From assembly GCA_946478895.1 (NCBI GenBank), contig CAMLDY010000008.1, positions 1-52,249 of the forward strand: DNA of 52,249 bases. Reading direction: 5' to 3'. Each line of letters opens with the position of its first letter. Position 1 is the stretch's first letter. Below are positions 18,598 through 26,184 of this stretch, piece after piece. A program made the position numbers and the translations under genes. The stretch is from an uncultured Gemmatimonadota bacterium. GTDB taxonomy: Bacteria > Gemmatimonadota > Gemmatimonadetes > Gemmatimonadales > Gemmatimonadaceae. A model generated the notes under the pieces. It had not been told where the DNA came from, made no database searches, and saw only the letters and a program-made list of their open reading frames with translations.

Positions 18598-20733
18598 CTA
18601 TCTGCCCGTCAGCTCGTCGGCGATGCGCGAGCCGTCGTACATTTTCCGCAACGCCTCCACGATCCCCGCCGAGTGCACGCTGACGGTGCGACCCACCGCT
18701 GACGAGAAGATGAATCGGTTCGAGATGCCCTCGATGTTCGAGTCGAACACCAGCCCAACCACCTCGGCGTTCTTGTTGATAACCGGACTGCCGGAGTTGC
18801 CACCGATGATGTCGTTGGTCGAGACGAAGTTGAAAGGCGTGCTCAAATCGAGATTGTTCCTCCGATCCACCCAGCGCTGCGGAAGCTTGAACGGATCCTT
18901 GTCGTCGAACGCCGCCGAGCGGCCGTAGAGTCCGTAGAAGGTCGTCTTGAAGGGCGCGATGGTGCCGTTGCTCGGGAACGATTTCACGACGCCGTCGCTG
19001 ATCCGCAGCGTGAACGTCGCGTCCGGCGGCAGCGCCGTGCCATAGGCCGCAAACAGCGCCTGGCCGATCTTCTCGCTGTTGGCGGTGATGATCGCGTTGA
19101 GGGCCGTCGCGCGCGCTGTTACCGCGCGGTTGAGCGGATCGACCGCGCGGGCCCACACGATGAGCGGGTCGGTGGACGCATTGATCGCAGCCGTTCCGCC
19201 CTGCAGCAGCTGCTGGCGGAACGCCGGATCGCCGACTCTCGTGTTGTGCACCAGATTGGCAGCCACCGCTTCGGGTGTGCGGCCGCCGAGTGCAACGCGG
19301 AGGAACGGATCGTTCGCCGGCAGCTCGCTCTGCGCCGCGCGCAGCTGCGCCGCGATCGCCATCCTCTCGTAAGCGGTGTCGATCGGGATCGGCTGGGTGA
19401 GCTGGTTGCGAATATTCGTCAGGCCTGCGCCGCGGTACTGTGGCAGTCGCTCCGCATCGGGTTTCCCGCCCTCGGAAGCGACGCGGATGAGACCCGCGCC
19501 GAGCTGGAGCAGTGTCGAGCCGCCGCCGAATCCGTGGTAGCGAAGCTGCGGCGTGAAGCTGGCGATCTCGCGCTGCGCCCGCGCGATTGCGTCCCAGGTC
19601 GAGCCGTACTGCGCCTGCAATTTCGGATCGGCGGCGATGCGGGCCCTGAACTCCTGCTCGAACGCCCGCTTCTTCGCCATGCTCAGTGTGTCGAGGAGAC
19701 CGGCGCGGTATCCGGTGACGGCTTTCTGCGAGTTGGCGATACCGAAGATGTCGTTCTGGTAGCGTCGCGCCGCGGCGGTGTCGTTTTTCGTCAGCGTATC
19801 ATAGATCGCCAGCGCCCGTTTGTACGCCGCCAGCGAGGCGGGGTAGCCGACGTCTCTCAGATATTCCATCTGCGCGATGGTATTCAGGCGGCCGGTAGAT
19901 CCGGGATTGCCCACCACGAACACCAGCTCGTTCTCCACCGCGCCGGCGGGACTCCACTTCAGATAATCCGTCGGAGTGTACGGCTGGCCATTTTCGTAGA
20001 CGCGCAGCAGGGTCAGGTCGAGATCGTACCGCGGATAGGTGAAGTTGTCGGGATCTCCACCGAAAAAGGCGATGTCAGCTTCGGGCGCCATCACCAGACG
20101 GATGTCGTTGAAGCGGCGGTACCGGTACAGCGAATAGATGCCGCCGTTGTAGAGACTCACTACCTGACAGTTCAGGTGCGTCTGCTGATTGCACTCGGTC
20201 TGAATCTGTCCGATGATCGCAGTCCGCTGGGACGCCTGCTGCTCCGGCGTCGTACCCGTGATCGCGCCATGCACGCGATCCGTCACGTTCTGAATCGACT
20301 GCAGCTGATCGACGTAGAGGCCCGCGCACTTCTTTTCGTCGGCCAGGGTGCGCGCCGAGAATCCGGTCTGGATGTAATTCGAGTCAGGCGGTGATGAAGC
20401 GGCGGTGCACTCGCGACCGCAGTGATGATTGGTCATCACCAGCCCGCGCGACGACACGAACGACGCCGAGCAGTTGGGAAGCCGGACCGCGGCGAGGCGA
20501 ACGTGGTCGAGCCACTTCTGATCGGGCGCCCAGCCGTAGGTGCGGCGCCAGTAGTCGAATGGCGGTGCGTCGAACGTCCACATGGTGCCGAACTCGGGGC
20601 GATAGGTCGCCGGCGGCAGCTGCTGGCGTGACGCCGCTGCACGAGCGGCTCCGCTTTGAGCTGCTGCTTCACCTGAAACAACGAGCGCGGCGGCGAGAGC
20701 CAGCGCGCGTAGCACCGATCTGGTCGTCAGCAT
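18598..20733 (-). CDS. S46-family dipeptidyl-peptidase (DPP7/DPP11-like), exported
   Basis: 711 residues with a signal peptide (MLTTRSVLRALALAAALVVS then GEAAAQ). The start at 20733 has a GAGGA box just upstream; longer in-frame starts add non-signal sequence. The S46 serine-peptidase features are VMTNHHCG, with the catalytic histidine near residue 103-104, and GGNSGSPVIN, with the nucleophile serine near residue 649. S46 enzymes remove dipeptides from the N-termini of oligopeptides in the periplasm of asaccharolytic and peptide-feeding bacteria. After the nucleophile comes GLVFDSNIEG, where DPP7 enzymes typically have FDGN and DPP11 FDRN-type sequence, so the P1 preference is uncertain. The gene is monocistronic and divergent from the run starting near 20911. 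Confidence 0.92.
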   Translation of the reverse strand: MLTTRSVLRALALAAALVVSGEAAAQSGAARAAASRQQLPPATYRPEFGTMWTFDAPPFDYWRRTYGWAPDQKWLDHVRLAAVRLPNCSASFVSSRGLVMTNHHCGRECTAASSPPDSNYIQTGFSARTLADEKKCAGLYVDQLQSIQNVTDRVHGAITGTTPEQQASQRTAIIGQIQTECNQQTHLNCQVVSLYNGGIYSLYRYRRFNDIRLVMAPEADIAFFGGDPDNFTYPRYDLDLTLLRVYENGQPYTPTDYLKWSPAGAVENELVFVVGNPGSTGRLNTIAQMEYLRDVGYPASLAAYKRALAIYDTLTKNDTAAARRYQNDIFGIANSQKAVTGYRAGLLDTLSMAKKRAFEQEFRARIAADPKLQAQYGSTWDAIARAQREIASFTPQLRYHGFGGGSTLLQLGAGLIRVASEGGKPDAERLPQYRGAGLTNIRNQLTQPIPIDTAYERMAIAAQLRAAQSELPANDPFLRVALGGRTPEAVAANLVHNTRVGDPAFRQQLLQGGTAAINASTDPLIVWARAVDPLNRAVTARATALNAIITANSEKIGQALFAAYGTALPPDATFTLRISDGVVKSFPSNGTIAPFKTTFYGLYGRSAAFDDKDPFKLPQRWVDRRNNLDLSTPFNFVSTNDIIGGNSGSPVINKNAEVVGLVFDSNIEGISNRFIFSSAVGRTVSVHSAGIVEALRKMYDGSRIADELTGR

Positions 20734-20910
20734 TTCCTCTATCCTTTTCGTGAAGGTTTCGCGGAGACGGAGTTGCAAGATGCCGACCGCAGCCGCCGTC
20801 GTCGGCTTGTCGCTGTACAGGGCGCGGTCTAGATTGCACGGCGGTCGATCAACACCCACCGGCGAGCGATGTCACAGCGGAATCGAACCCTACAGGAAAC
20901 CACCACCACG

Positions 20911-21174
20911 ATGAGCCCGGCCGAAGTTCTTGCGGCCGCCAAGGACTTCTTCGCGCGGCAGACAGGCGTCTACGCCGCGTTTCCCGAGCAGCAGTCGAAG
21001 AACCACATCTCACTTCGCGGCCAGGGCGGCGAGGAAATCGTGATCGCCGCGGTCCCCGGTCCCGACGGTACGAAGGTGACGGGATCAACCTACCTGTTCG
21101 ATCAGCAGGTCGCGCGTTTCTTCGCGACGCTGGCGCCGGTTCCGCTCGCCGTATCCACCGAGGGCGGCGAATGA
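20911..21174 (+). CDS. Small protein of unknown function
   Basis: 87 residues if started at ATG 20911 (MSPAEVLAAAKDFFARQTG); an in-frame ATG at 20869 would add 14 residues rich in Thr and Gln. The sequence has an N-terminal amphipathic helix, a strand-rich middle (SLRGQGGEEIVIAAVPGPDGTKVTGST) and a final helix (QQVARFFATLAP). No recognised family and no membrane segment or signal peptide. It overlaps the next gene's ATG (ATGA), so the two products are probably made in similar amounts and may act together. It heads the rightward run up to priA. Confidence 0.65.
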   Translation: MSPAEVLAAAKDFFARQTGVYAAFPEQQSKNHISLRGQGGEEIVIAAVPGPDGTKVTGSTYLFDQQVARFFATLAPVPLAVSTEGGE

Positions 21175-21500
21175 CCGCCTCGGTTCCGTTCGTCACCAGA
21201 CTTCGCACCCACGGCGCGCCATTCGCCCTCGGCGCGGCATCCGACAAGGTTCTGCACCTGCGGGCGCAGGTGCTCGAGGCGTGGGATGCGATCCGCATCG
21301 ATGCGAACCCCGTGGCGTCGGTGAGAAGCCTCAAAGAGCTCGCGATGCGTCAGCTCGCTCCGGAAGCCCGCGTCGACGACTACGTCGTCAAGCTCCATGG
21401 CTTCGAGATTCTCGACGAAGACGCGCCGATATCCTCGACCGTGGCGAAGAACGGGTCGATTTTCCTGATCACCGACCGCCGCCGGCGTCCGGTAGAGTAA
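21171..21500 (+). CDS. Small protein with ubiquitin-like beta-grasp sequence pattern
   Basis: 109 residues of no recognised family. The C-terminal 75 residues resemble a ubiquitin-like fold: a strand (AIRIDANPVASV), a helix (RSLKELAMRQLAP), a strand (YVVKLHGFEIL) and then DEDAPISSTVAKNGSIFLIT, followed by a basic RRRRPVE tail. The order helix, xLxGxxLxDxx, then xxxxGSIFLI is what beta-grasp proteins such as ubiquitin and YukD/EsaB show. There is no C-terminal Gly-Gly and no E1, E2 or JAB gene nearby, so a conjugation role is not indicated. It is translationally coupled to the preceding small gene, and the HDAC-family gene follows 7 bp later. Confidence 0.7.
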   Translation: MTASVPFVTRLRTHGAPFALGAASDKVLHLRAQVLEAWDAIRIDANPVASVRSLKELAMRQLAPEARVDDYVVKLHGFEILDEDAPISSTVAKNGSIFLITDRRRRPVE

Positions 21501-21507
21501 GCCCCCG

Positions 21508-22443
21508 ATGGATGGGCGCGCCGCGTTCATCTCCCATAGCGATTGCGGGCGCCACGACACCGGTTGGGGCCACCCCGAGCACGTCGGCCGCCTGCGCGCG
21601 ATTACCCGCGCGCTGCGTGAAGACCTCGATCTCTTTCACCAGGTCGAACACCTGGAAGGGCGCCACGCCACCGCGCAGGAGCTCGAGCTCGCCCACGATC
21701 CCGCGTATGTCGCATCCGTTCGTGTCCTTGCCGAGCAGGGCGGCGGCCGACTCGACGCCGACACCGTGGAGAGCAGTGGCTCCTGGGATGCTGCGACCGC
21801 GGGCGCGGGATGTGTGCTGGCCGGGGTAGATCTCGCGGTCGGTGGCGTAAACTCGCGGAGCTTCTGCGCTGTCCGCCCGCCGGGCCATCACGCGGTTCGC
21901 GATCGCGCCATGGGATTCTGCCTCTTCGGCAACGTCGCGATTGCCGCGCACTATGCGCGTCAGCGGCACGGTCTTAACCGGGTTCTCATCGTCGATTGGG
22001 ATGTCCACCACGGCAACGGGACCCAGGCGCTTGTCGAGAACGAGCCGGCAATCCATTTCGTGTCGATGCACCAATGGCCGTGGTACCCGGGCACCGGCGC
22101 TGCCGAGGATCGCGGTCCGCATCGCACGATCTGGAATATTCCGAAGCCGGCTGGACTAGCGCCCTCGGAGTACGTGGACGCGCTGGAGCGCGGCATCGAC
22201 GAAGCGACCCGCGGCTTCGTGCCGGACCTGATTCTCATTTCGGCTGGCTTCGACTCGCTGGGGGGTGATCCGCTTGGAGGCTTCACGCTCGAGATCGATG
22301 ATTTCGAGGACCTCACCAGGTCGGTTGTGGCACGAGCCGAGTCGTGGTGCGGCGGACGCGTCGTCAGCGTGCTGGAGGGCGGCTACGCGCCGGATCGCGT
22401 CGGGCAGGCGGCCGTCCGTCACCTGGGCGCGCTCGCTCGCTAG
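21508..22443 (+). CDS. Histone-deacetylase-family zinc amidohydrolase
   Basis: 311 residues of the HDAC/acetoin-utilisation/acetylpolyamine amidohydrolase superfamily. The active-site motifs are RPPGHHAVRDRAMGFCLFGN (histidine dyad), LIVDWDVHHGNGTQ (zinc ligands Asp and His) and LISAGFDSLGGDPLGG (third zinc ligand). VLEGGY near the C-terminus is also typical. Bacterial members deacetylate polyamines, acetyl-lysine on enzymes such as acetyl-CoA synthetase, or other acyl amides; the substrate here is unknown. The N-terminal FISHSDCGRHDTGWGHPEH is the usual entry segment. Cytosolic. It lies in a dense run with only 18 bp before corA. Confidence 0.92.
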   Translation: MDGRAAFISHSDCGRHDTGWGHPEHVGRLRAITRALREDLDLFHQVEHLEGRHATAQELELAHDPAYVASVRVLAEQGGGRLDADTVESSGSWDAATAGAGCVLAGVDLAVGGVNSRSFCAVRPPGHHAVRDRAMGFCLFGNVAIAAHYARQRHGLNRVLIVDWDVHHGNGTQALVENEPAIHFVSMHQWPWYPGTGAAEDRGPHRTIWNIPKPAGLAPSEYVDALERGIDEATRGFVPDLILISAGFDSLGGDPLGGFTLEIDDFEDLTRSVVARAESWCGGRVVSVLEGGYAPDRVGQAAVRHLGALAR

Positions 22444-22461
22444 CGAGTAATTTGGACGCTC

Positions 22462-23490
22462 ATGAGCGCTGTGCTGAAGCCAATCCAGGACGTGCGTCCG
22501 ACCCAGGAGCCGCACCTCTGGAGCTGCTACTCCGATTCGAGCGGTAGAATCCGCAAGAATCTCACGCCCGATGAGATCGCGCGCGCCGCGGCCTCCGGCG
22601 TGGGAACTCTGTGGGTCGACGTGGACACCCGCGATGCAGCCAACGTCGCGCTCCTCAAGGACGTCTTCCACTTCCATCCGCTGGCGATCGAGGAAGCGCT
22701 CAACCCGCAGGCTCGCGTCAAGCTCGAGGAATTCGATCGCTACGTTCTCCTGATCGTGCGCACCGTCGCGTTCTGCGAGACGACCGAAGACCCGTACGAT
22801 CTCGACACCGTCAACATCAGCTTCTTCCTTGGCAGCAACTACCTGGTCACGGTACATGGCGCCGACACGAACCCTGTCGCGACGACGGCGGATCTGCTGG
22901 AGCGGAAACCCGAGCTCGCCACCCACGGGCCTGCCAGGCTCATGCACGCCATCGTCGATCAGGCCGTCGATGCCTACTTCCCGATCATCGACAAGCTCGA
23001 CGAGTTCATGGACAGCCTCGAGGAGCGGATCTTCGCCCAGTTCGACCAGAACGCCCTGCGCGAGGTGTTCGCGGTGAAGCGGCTGGTGTTGAACCTTCGC
23101 CGCCACCTGGCCCCCGAGCGCGACGCCCTGAGCGTTCTTACCAACCGCCCGAGCACCCTCCTCAGCCCCGACACCCAGATTTACTTCCGGGACATCTACG
23201 ACCACGTCCTCCGGATCTACGATTCCCTGGAGACCTTCCGCGACCTGTTGAGCAGTACCCTGGACAGCTATCTAACTCAGGTCTCCAATCGTCTAGGTAT
23301 GGCGACGAAGGCGCTCAGCGTCGTCGCCACCGTAACGCTCCCGTTCGTCGTGGTGAGCGGGATGTGGGGAATGAACTTCGAGCATATTCCGCTTCACAGT
23401 CACCCGCACGGCTTCATGATCCTCGTACTGGCGCAGCTCGCGCTCGGCCTTTCAATCCTCGCCGCTCTGAAATGGCGCAAGCTACTGTGA
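22462..23490 (+). CDS. corA: CorA-family magnesium/divalent cation transporter
   Basis: 342 residues. The large N-terminal cytosolic funnel domain (to about residue 280) includes FHFHPLAIEEALNPQARVKL and a long charged stalk helix. Two C-terminal membrane helices follow, separated by the signature GMWGMNFEHIP (GMN selectivity loop). CorA is a pentameric inner-membrane channel for Mg2+ and sometimes Co2+ or Ni2+. The last 19 bases overlap the start of the third GvpF/L-family gene, so the two are very likely co-translated; a functional tie is unproven. Confidence 0.93.
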   Translation: MSAVLKPIQDVRPTQEPHLWSCYSDSSGRIRKNLTPDEIARAAASGVGTLWVDVDTRDAANVALLKDVFHFHPLAIEEALNPQARVKLEEFDRYVLLIVRTVAFCETTEDPYDLDTVNISFFLGSNYLVTVHGADTNPVATTADLLERKPELATHGPARLMHAIVDQAVDAYFPIIDKLDEFMDSLEERIFAQFDQNALREVFAVKRLVLNLRRHLAPERDALSVLTNRPSTLLSPDTQIYFRDIYDHVLRIYDSLETFRDLLSSTLDSYLTQVSNRLGMATKALSVVATVTLPFVVVSGMWGMNFEHIPLHSHPHGFMILVLAQLALGLSILAALKWRKLL

Positions 23491-24116
23491 CGGCGCTGCG
23501 CCTCTACGGAGTCGCGGCGGTGGAGTCGGGGCAGGCGACCTCGCTCGCCGAGGGCACGTCCCTGGTGCATTTTCGCGCGCTTGCGGCGATCGTCGAGCCG
23601 ACCACGTACTCCATGACGAGCCTCGACGACGAGGCCACCGCGAAGTATCTGCGCGTACTGGAGGACGCCTACGGCCACTCGGCCGTTCTGCCGGCGCCCC
23701 CCGGGACGGTATTCCAGTCCCAGGCGACCCTCGCTCGCTGGCTCGAGCTGCACTACTTCACCCTCACTGAGGCCCTGTCGGTGATCGAGGGGCACGCCGC
23801 GGCGCGGGTGAGTATCACCACCCACACGCGCCACGAGAACGGTGACAGTGACGCCCAAAAGAGCTTCGCAGCGCTCGCCGCAGAGAGCCTCCGACTGCTG
23901 CGCAGCCAGGCTGCGGCTACCGTGACGCTTCCCAAGGCCGACGGCGATGATGAGGACGGCGTGGTGGCGCGCGCATCGTTTCTGATCGACAGGGAGCGCT
24001 GGCAGACCTTCAAGGACACCGTATCGAAGGAAGCGCAGCGGCAGTCGGCGCTCGAGTTCAAGGTGACGGGGCCGTGGCCGCCGTACGATTTCGTCCGCAT
24101 GCAGTTCGGAGGCTGA
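23472..24116 (+). CDS. Third GvpF/GvpL-family protein, outside the gas-vesicle cluster
   Basis: 214 residues starting at ATG 23472 inside the end of corA. It begins with VTALRLYGVAAVESG and has a shortened N-terminal domain, with PAPPGTVFQSQATLARWLE matching the family's PMSFGTVF region. After a linker it ends with KVTGPWPPYDFVRMQF, the clearest GvpF/L signature. It is shorter than the 265-residue copies in the main cluster, mainly in the middle helical region. The stop is 2 bases before the Ser/Thr kinase start. Location 14 kb from gvpA suggests either a dispersed gas-vesicle accessory or a diverged member used for something else. Confidence 0.85.
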   Translation: MAQATVTALRLYGVAAVESGQATSLAEGTSLVHFRALAAIVEPTTYSMTSLDDEATAKYLRVLEDAYGHSAVLPAPPGTVFQSQATLARWLELHYFTLTEALSVIEGHAAARVSITTHTRHENGDSDAQKSFAALAAESLRLLRSQAAATVTLPKADGDDEDGVVARASFLIDRERWQTFKDTVSKEAQRQSALEFKVTGPWPPYDFVRMQFGG

Positions 24117-24118
24117 CG

Positions 24119-25132
24119 ATGTTCTGTCCCGATTGCGGCAGCTGGAATCGCGGGGAGGCGGCGCGCTGCGTGCGCTGCGGCATTCGCATGCCGGAGAGCG
24201 CGGATCGCCGGCAGTCGCCGCCGGATCCGTCGGTGACCGCGCTCCGCCAGGTCACCGGCGGCCGCTACACCATCATGCACCGCGTCGGCGAGGGCGGCAT
24301 GGCCAGCGTCTACTACGCGCTCAACGTTGCGCTCGACTCGCCTGTCGTGATCAAGGTCCTGCACCCGCACCTCGCCCGTGAGCATGAGATGCGCGAGCGC
24401 TTTCGGCGCGAAGCCGAGTCCGCCGCGCAGCTGATGCACCCGCACATCTGCAAGATCATGGACTTCGGGATGGTGGACGATCATGTCTTCCTCGTGATGC
24501 CGTACATGGCGCGCGGAACGCTGAGTGACCGCATCGGCGGTCACCGCTCGCTCTCGGCGGAGACGACGGCGTCGGTTGCCGCGCAGGTCGCGACCGGCCT
24601 GGATTACGCCCACCGGCGCGGACTCGTGCACCGCGATATCAAGCCCGACAACATCCTGTTCGATGAAGACGAGAACGCGCTCGTTACGGATTTCGGGATT
24701 GCCACCGGCCACTTCCGCAGCCGCATGACCGGCAGCGGCAACGTGATGGGCACGCCGCACTACATGTCACCCGAGCAGGCGCGGGGAAAACTCCTTGACG
24801 GCCGGAGCGACATCTACGGACTTGGGGTCGTGATGTACGAGACGCTGCTGGGCTTCCCGCCGTTCGACGGGGCCGACAGCTACTCGATCAGCTACAAGCA
24901 CGTCACGGAGACCGCGGTGGCTCCGGACGTCGTCGATTCGCGCATCCCGCAGCAGCTGGCGGCAATCGTTATGCGGTGCCTCGAGAAGAACCCGGCGCAC
25001 CGGTTCGAGCGCGGGAACGATCTCGCCGATGCGTTGATCAACTTTCTCGCGTCCGCGTCGGCGCACCACGAGTACCGGATGGCGCGCACTGCCCGCGGCG
25101 GGCCGGTCGTCCCGGCGGTCGCTGCCGGATGA
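24119..25132 (+). CDS. Serine/threonine protein kinase with N-terminal zinc ribbon
   Basis: 337 residues. Residues 1-25 form a CxxC...CxxC zinc ribbon (FCPDCGSWNRGEAARCVRCG). A Hanks-type kinase domain follows from about residue 45: glycine loop VGEGGMASVYYA, lysine in PVVIKVLHP, catalytic HRDIKPDNILF, DFGIATG, then MGTPHYMSPEQARGKLLDG and SDIYGLGVVMYE. All catalytic residues are present, so it should be active. There is no transmembrane helix or PASTA domain, which makes it a soluble kinase. Its stop overlaps the epimerase start (ATGA). Targets are unknown; a PP2C phosphatase lies at 43605-44495 in the same window but is not linked. Confidence 0.93.
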   Translation: MFCPDCGSWNRGEAARCVRCGIRMPESADRRQSPPDPSVTALRQVTGGRYTIMHRVGEGGMASVYYALNVALDSPVVIKVLHPHLAREHEMRERFRREAESAAQLMHPHICKIMDFGMVDDHVFLVMPYMARGTLSDRIGGHRSLSAETTASVAAQVATGLDYAHRRGLVHRDIKPDNILFDEDENALVTDFGIATGHFRSRMTGSGNVMGTPHYMSPEQARGKLLDGRSDIYGLGVVMYETLLGFPPFDGADSYSISYKHVTETAVAPDVVDSRIPQQLAAIVMRCLEKNPAHRFERGNDLADALINFLASASAHHEYRMARTARGGPVVPAVAAG

Positions 25133-26184
25133 AGCTCTCGCACCAGACAATCGAGCTCAACCCGACGCATCCCTTCGTGATCGCGCGCGGTGGATACTCG
25201 CACCATCGCAACGTGATAGTGCGCATCACCGACGATGACGGCGCGGAAGGATTCGGGGAGGCGGCGCCCAACCGCTATTACGGCGAGTCCGTTTCAACCG
25301 TCATCGCCGCCCTGGGCCAGTTCAAGCCGATTCTGGAGCGCGCCGATGCGTTCTCGATCGAGGCGATCGAGTCGCAGCTCGATCGTGTCCTGCGTGGCAA
25401 TGCGTCGGCGAAGGGTGCAATAAGCTCCGCGCTGCACGATCTGGTCGGCAAGCGTCTTGGCCTGCCCGTCTATCGATTGTGGGGGCTCGACACGTCGCGG
25501 CTCCCGCAATCCAGCTTCACGATCGCCATCGCCGACAACGAGGTCCTCGAGCGACGCGTCGCCGAGGCGCGGGAGTATCCGATTCTCAAGGTGAAGCTCG
25601 GCACCGATCGCGACATGGAGATCGTTCGCATCGTGCGAAACGCCGCGCCGCAGAAACGGCTGCGGGTCGATGCCAATGCCGCCTGGACCGCCAAGCACGC
25701 CGTGACGATGAGCGAATTTCTCGCCGACCAGGGCGTCGAGATGATCGAGCAACCGCTTCCGGCCAACGACGTCGACGGCCTCCGCTTCGTGCGGGAACGA
25801 TCCAGGCTGCCGATTTTTGCTGATGAGTCCTGCCTTGTCGCCACAGATGTTGCGAAACTCGCCGGGGCGGTGGACGGGATCAACATCAAGCTCGCGAAGT
25901 GTGGCAGTCTGCGCGAAGCGCTGCGGATGGTCCATGCTGCGCGCGCGCTGGATCTGCAGGTGATGGCGGGATGCATGATCGAGAGCTCGCTCGGCATTTC
26001 GGCGATTGCGCAGATCGCGCCGCTCCTCGATTACGCCGACTTCGATGGCGCCGCGCTGCTGTCCAATGACCCGTATCGCGGCGTTACTATTACAGGTGGC
26101 ACAGTTAGACTTTCCGACGGCGCCGGACTCGGCGCGACACCTGCCCCGAGCGTCGATCTCGCGGCAGCCTTCCAAAGTGCGTGA
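25129..26184 (+). CDS. Dipeptide epimerase (L-Ala-D/L-Glu epimerase type, enolase superfamily)
   Basis: 351 residues with the muconate-lactonising-enzyme/enolase fold. Catalytic features are LKVKLGTD (KxK), RVDANAAW (first metal aspartate), MIEQPL (glutamate), FADESC (third ligand) and INIKLAKCGS (second lysine). The enzyme interconverts L-Ala-D-Glu and L-Ala-L-Glu or related dipeptides, allowing muropeptide-derived dipeptides to be used. That fits the murQ-anmK-nagZ-ampG cluster elsewhere in the window. Specificity within the family varies, so the dipeptide is inferred. The ATG overlaps the kinase stop, and the 3' end overlaps priA by 8 bp. Confidence 0.87.
   Translation: MKLSHQTIELNPTHPFVIARGGYSHHRNVIVRITDDDGAEGFGEAAPNRYYGESVSTVIAALGQFKPILERADAFSIEAIESQLDRVLRGNASAKGAISSALHDLVGKRLGLPVYRLWGLDTSRLPQSSFTIAIADNEVLERRVAEAREYPILKVKLGTDRDMEIVRIVRNAAPQKRLRVDANAAWTAKHAVTMSEFLADQGVEMIEQPLPANDVDGLRFVRERSRLPIFADESCLVATDVAKLAGAVDGINIKLAKCGSLREALRMVHAARALDLQVMAGCMIESSLGISAIAQIAPLLDYADFDGAALLSNDPYRGVTITGGTVRLSDGAGLGATPAPSVDLAAAFQSA

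Noticed and set aside
22611..23471. Large N-terminal extension of the third GvpF/L protein
   Set aside because: Out-of-frame shadow of corA; the GvpF/L homology starts only after 23472.
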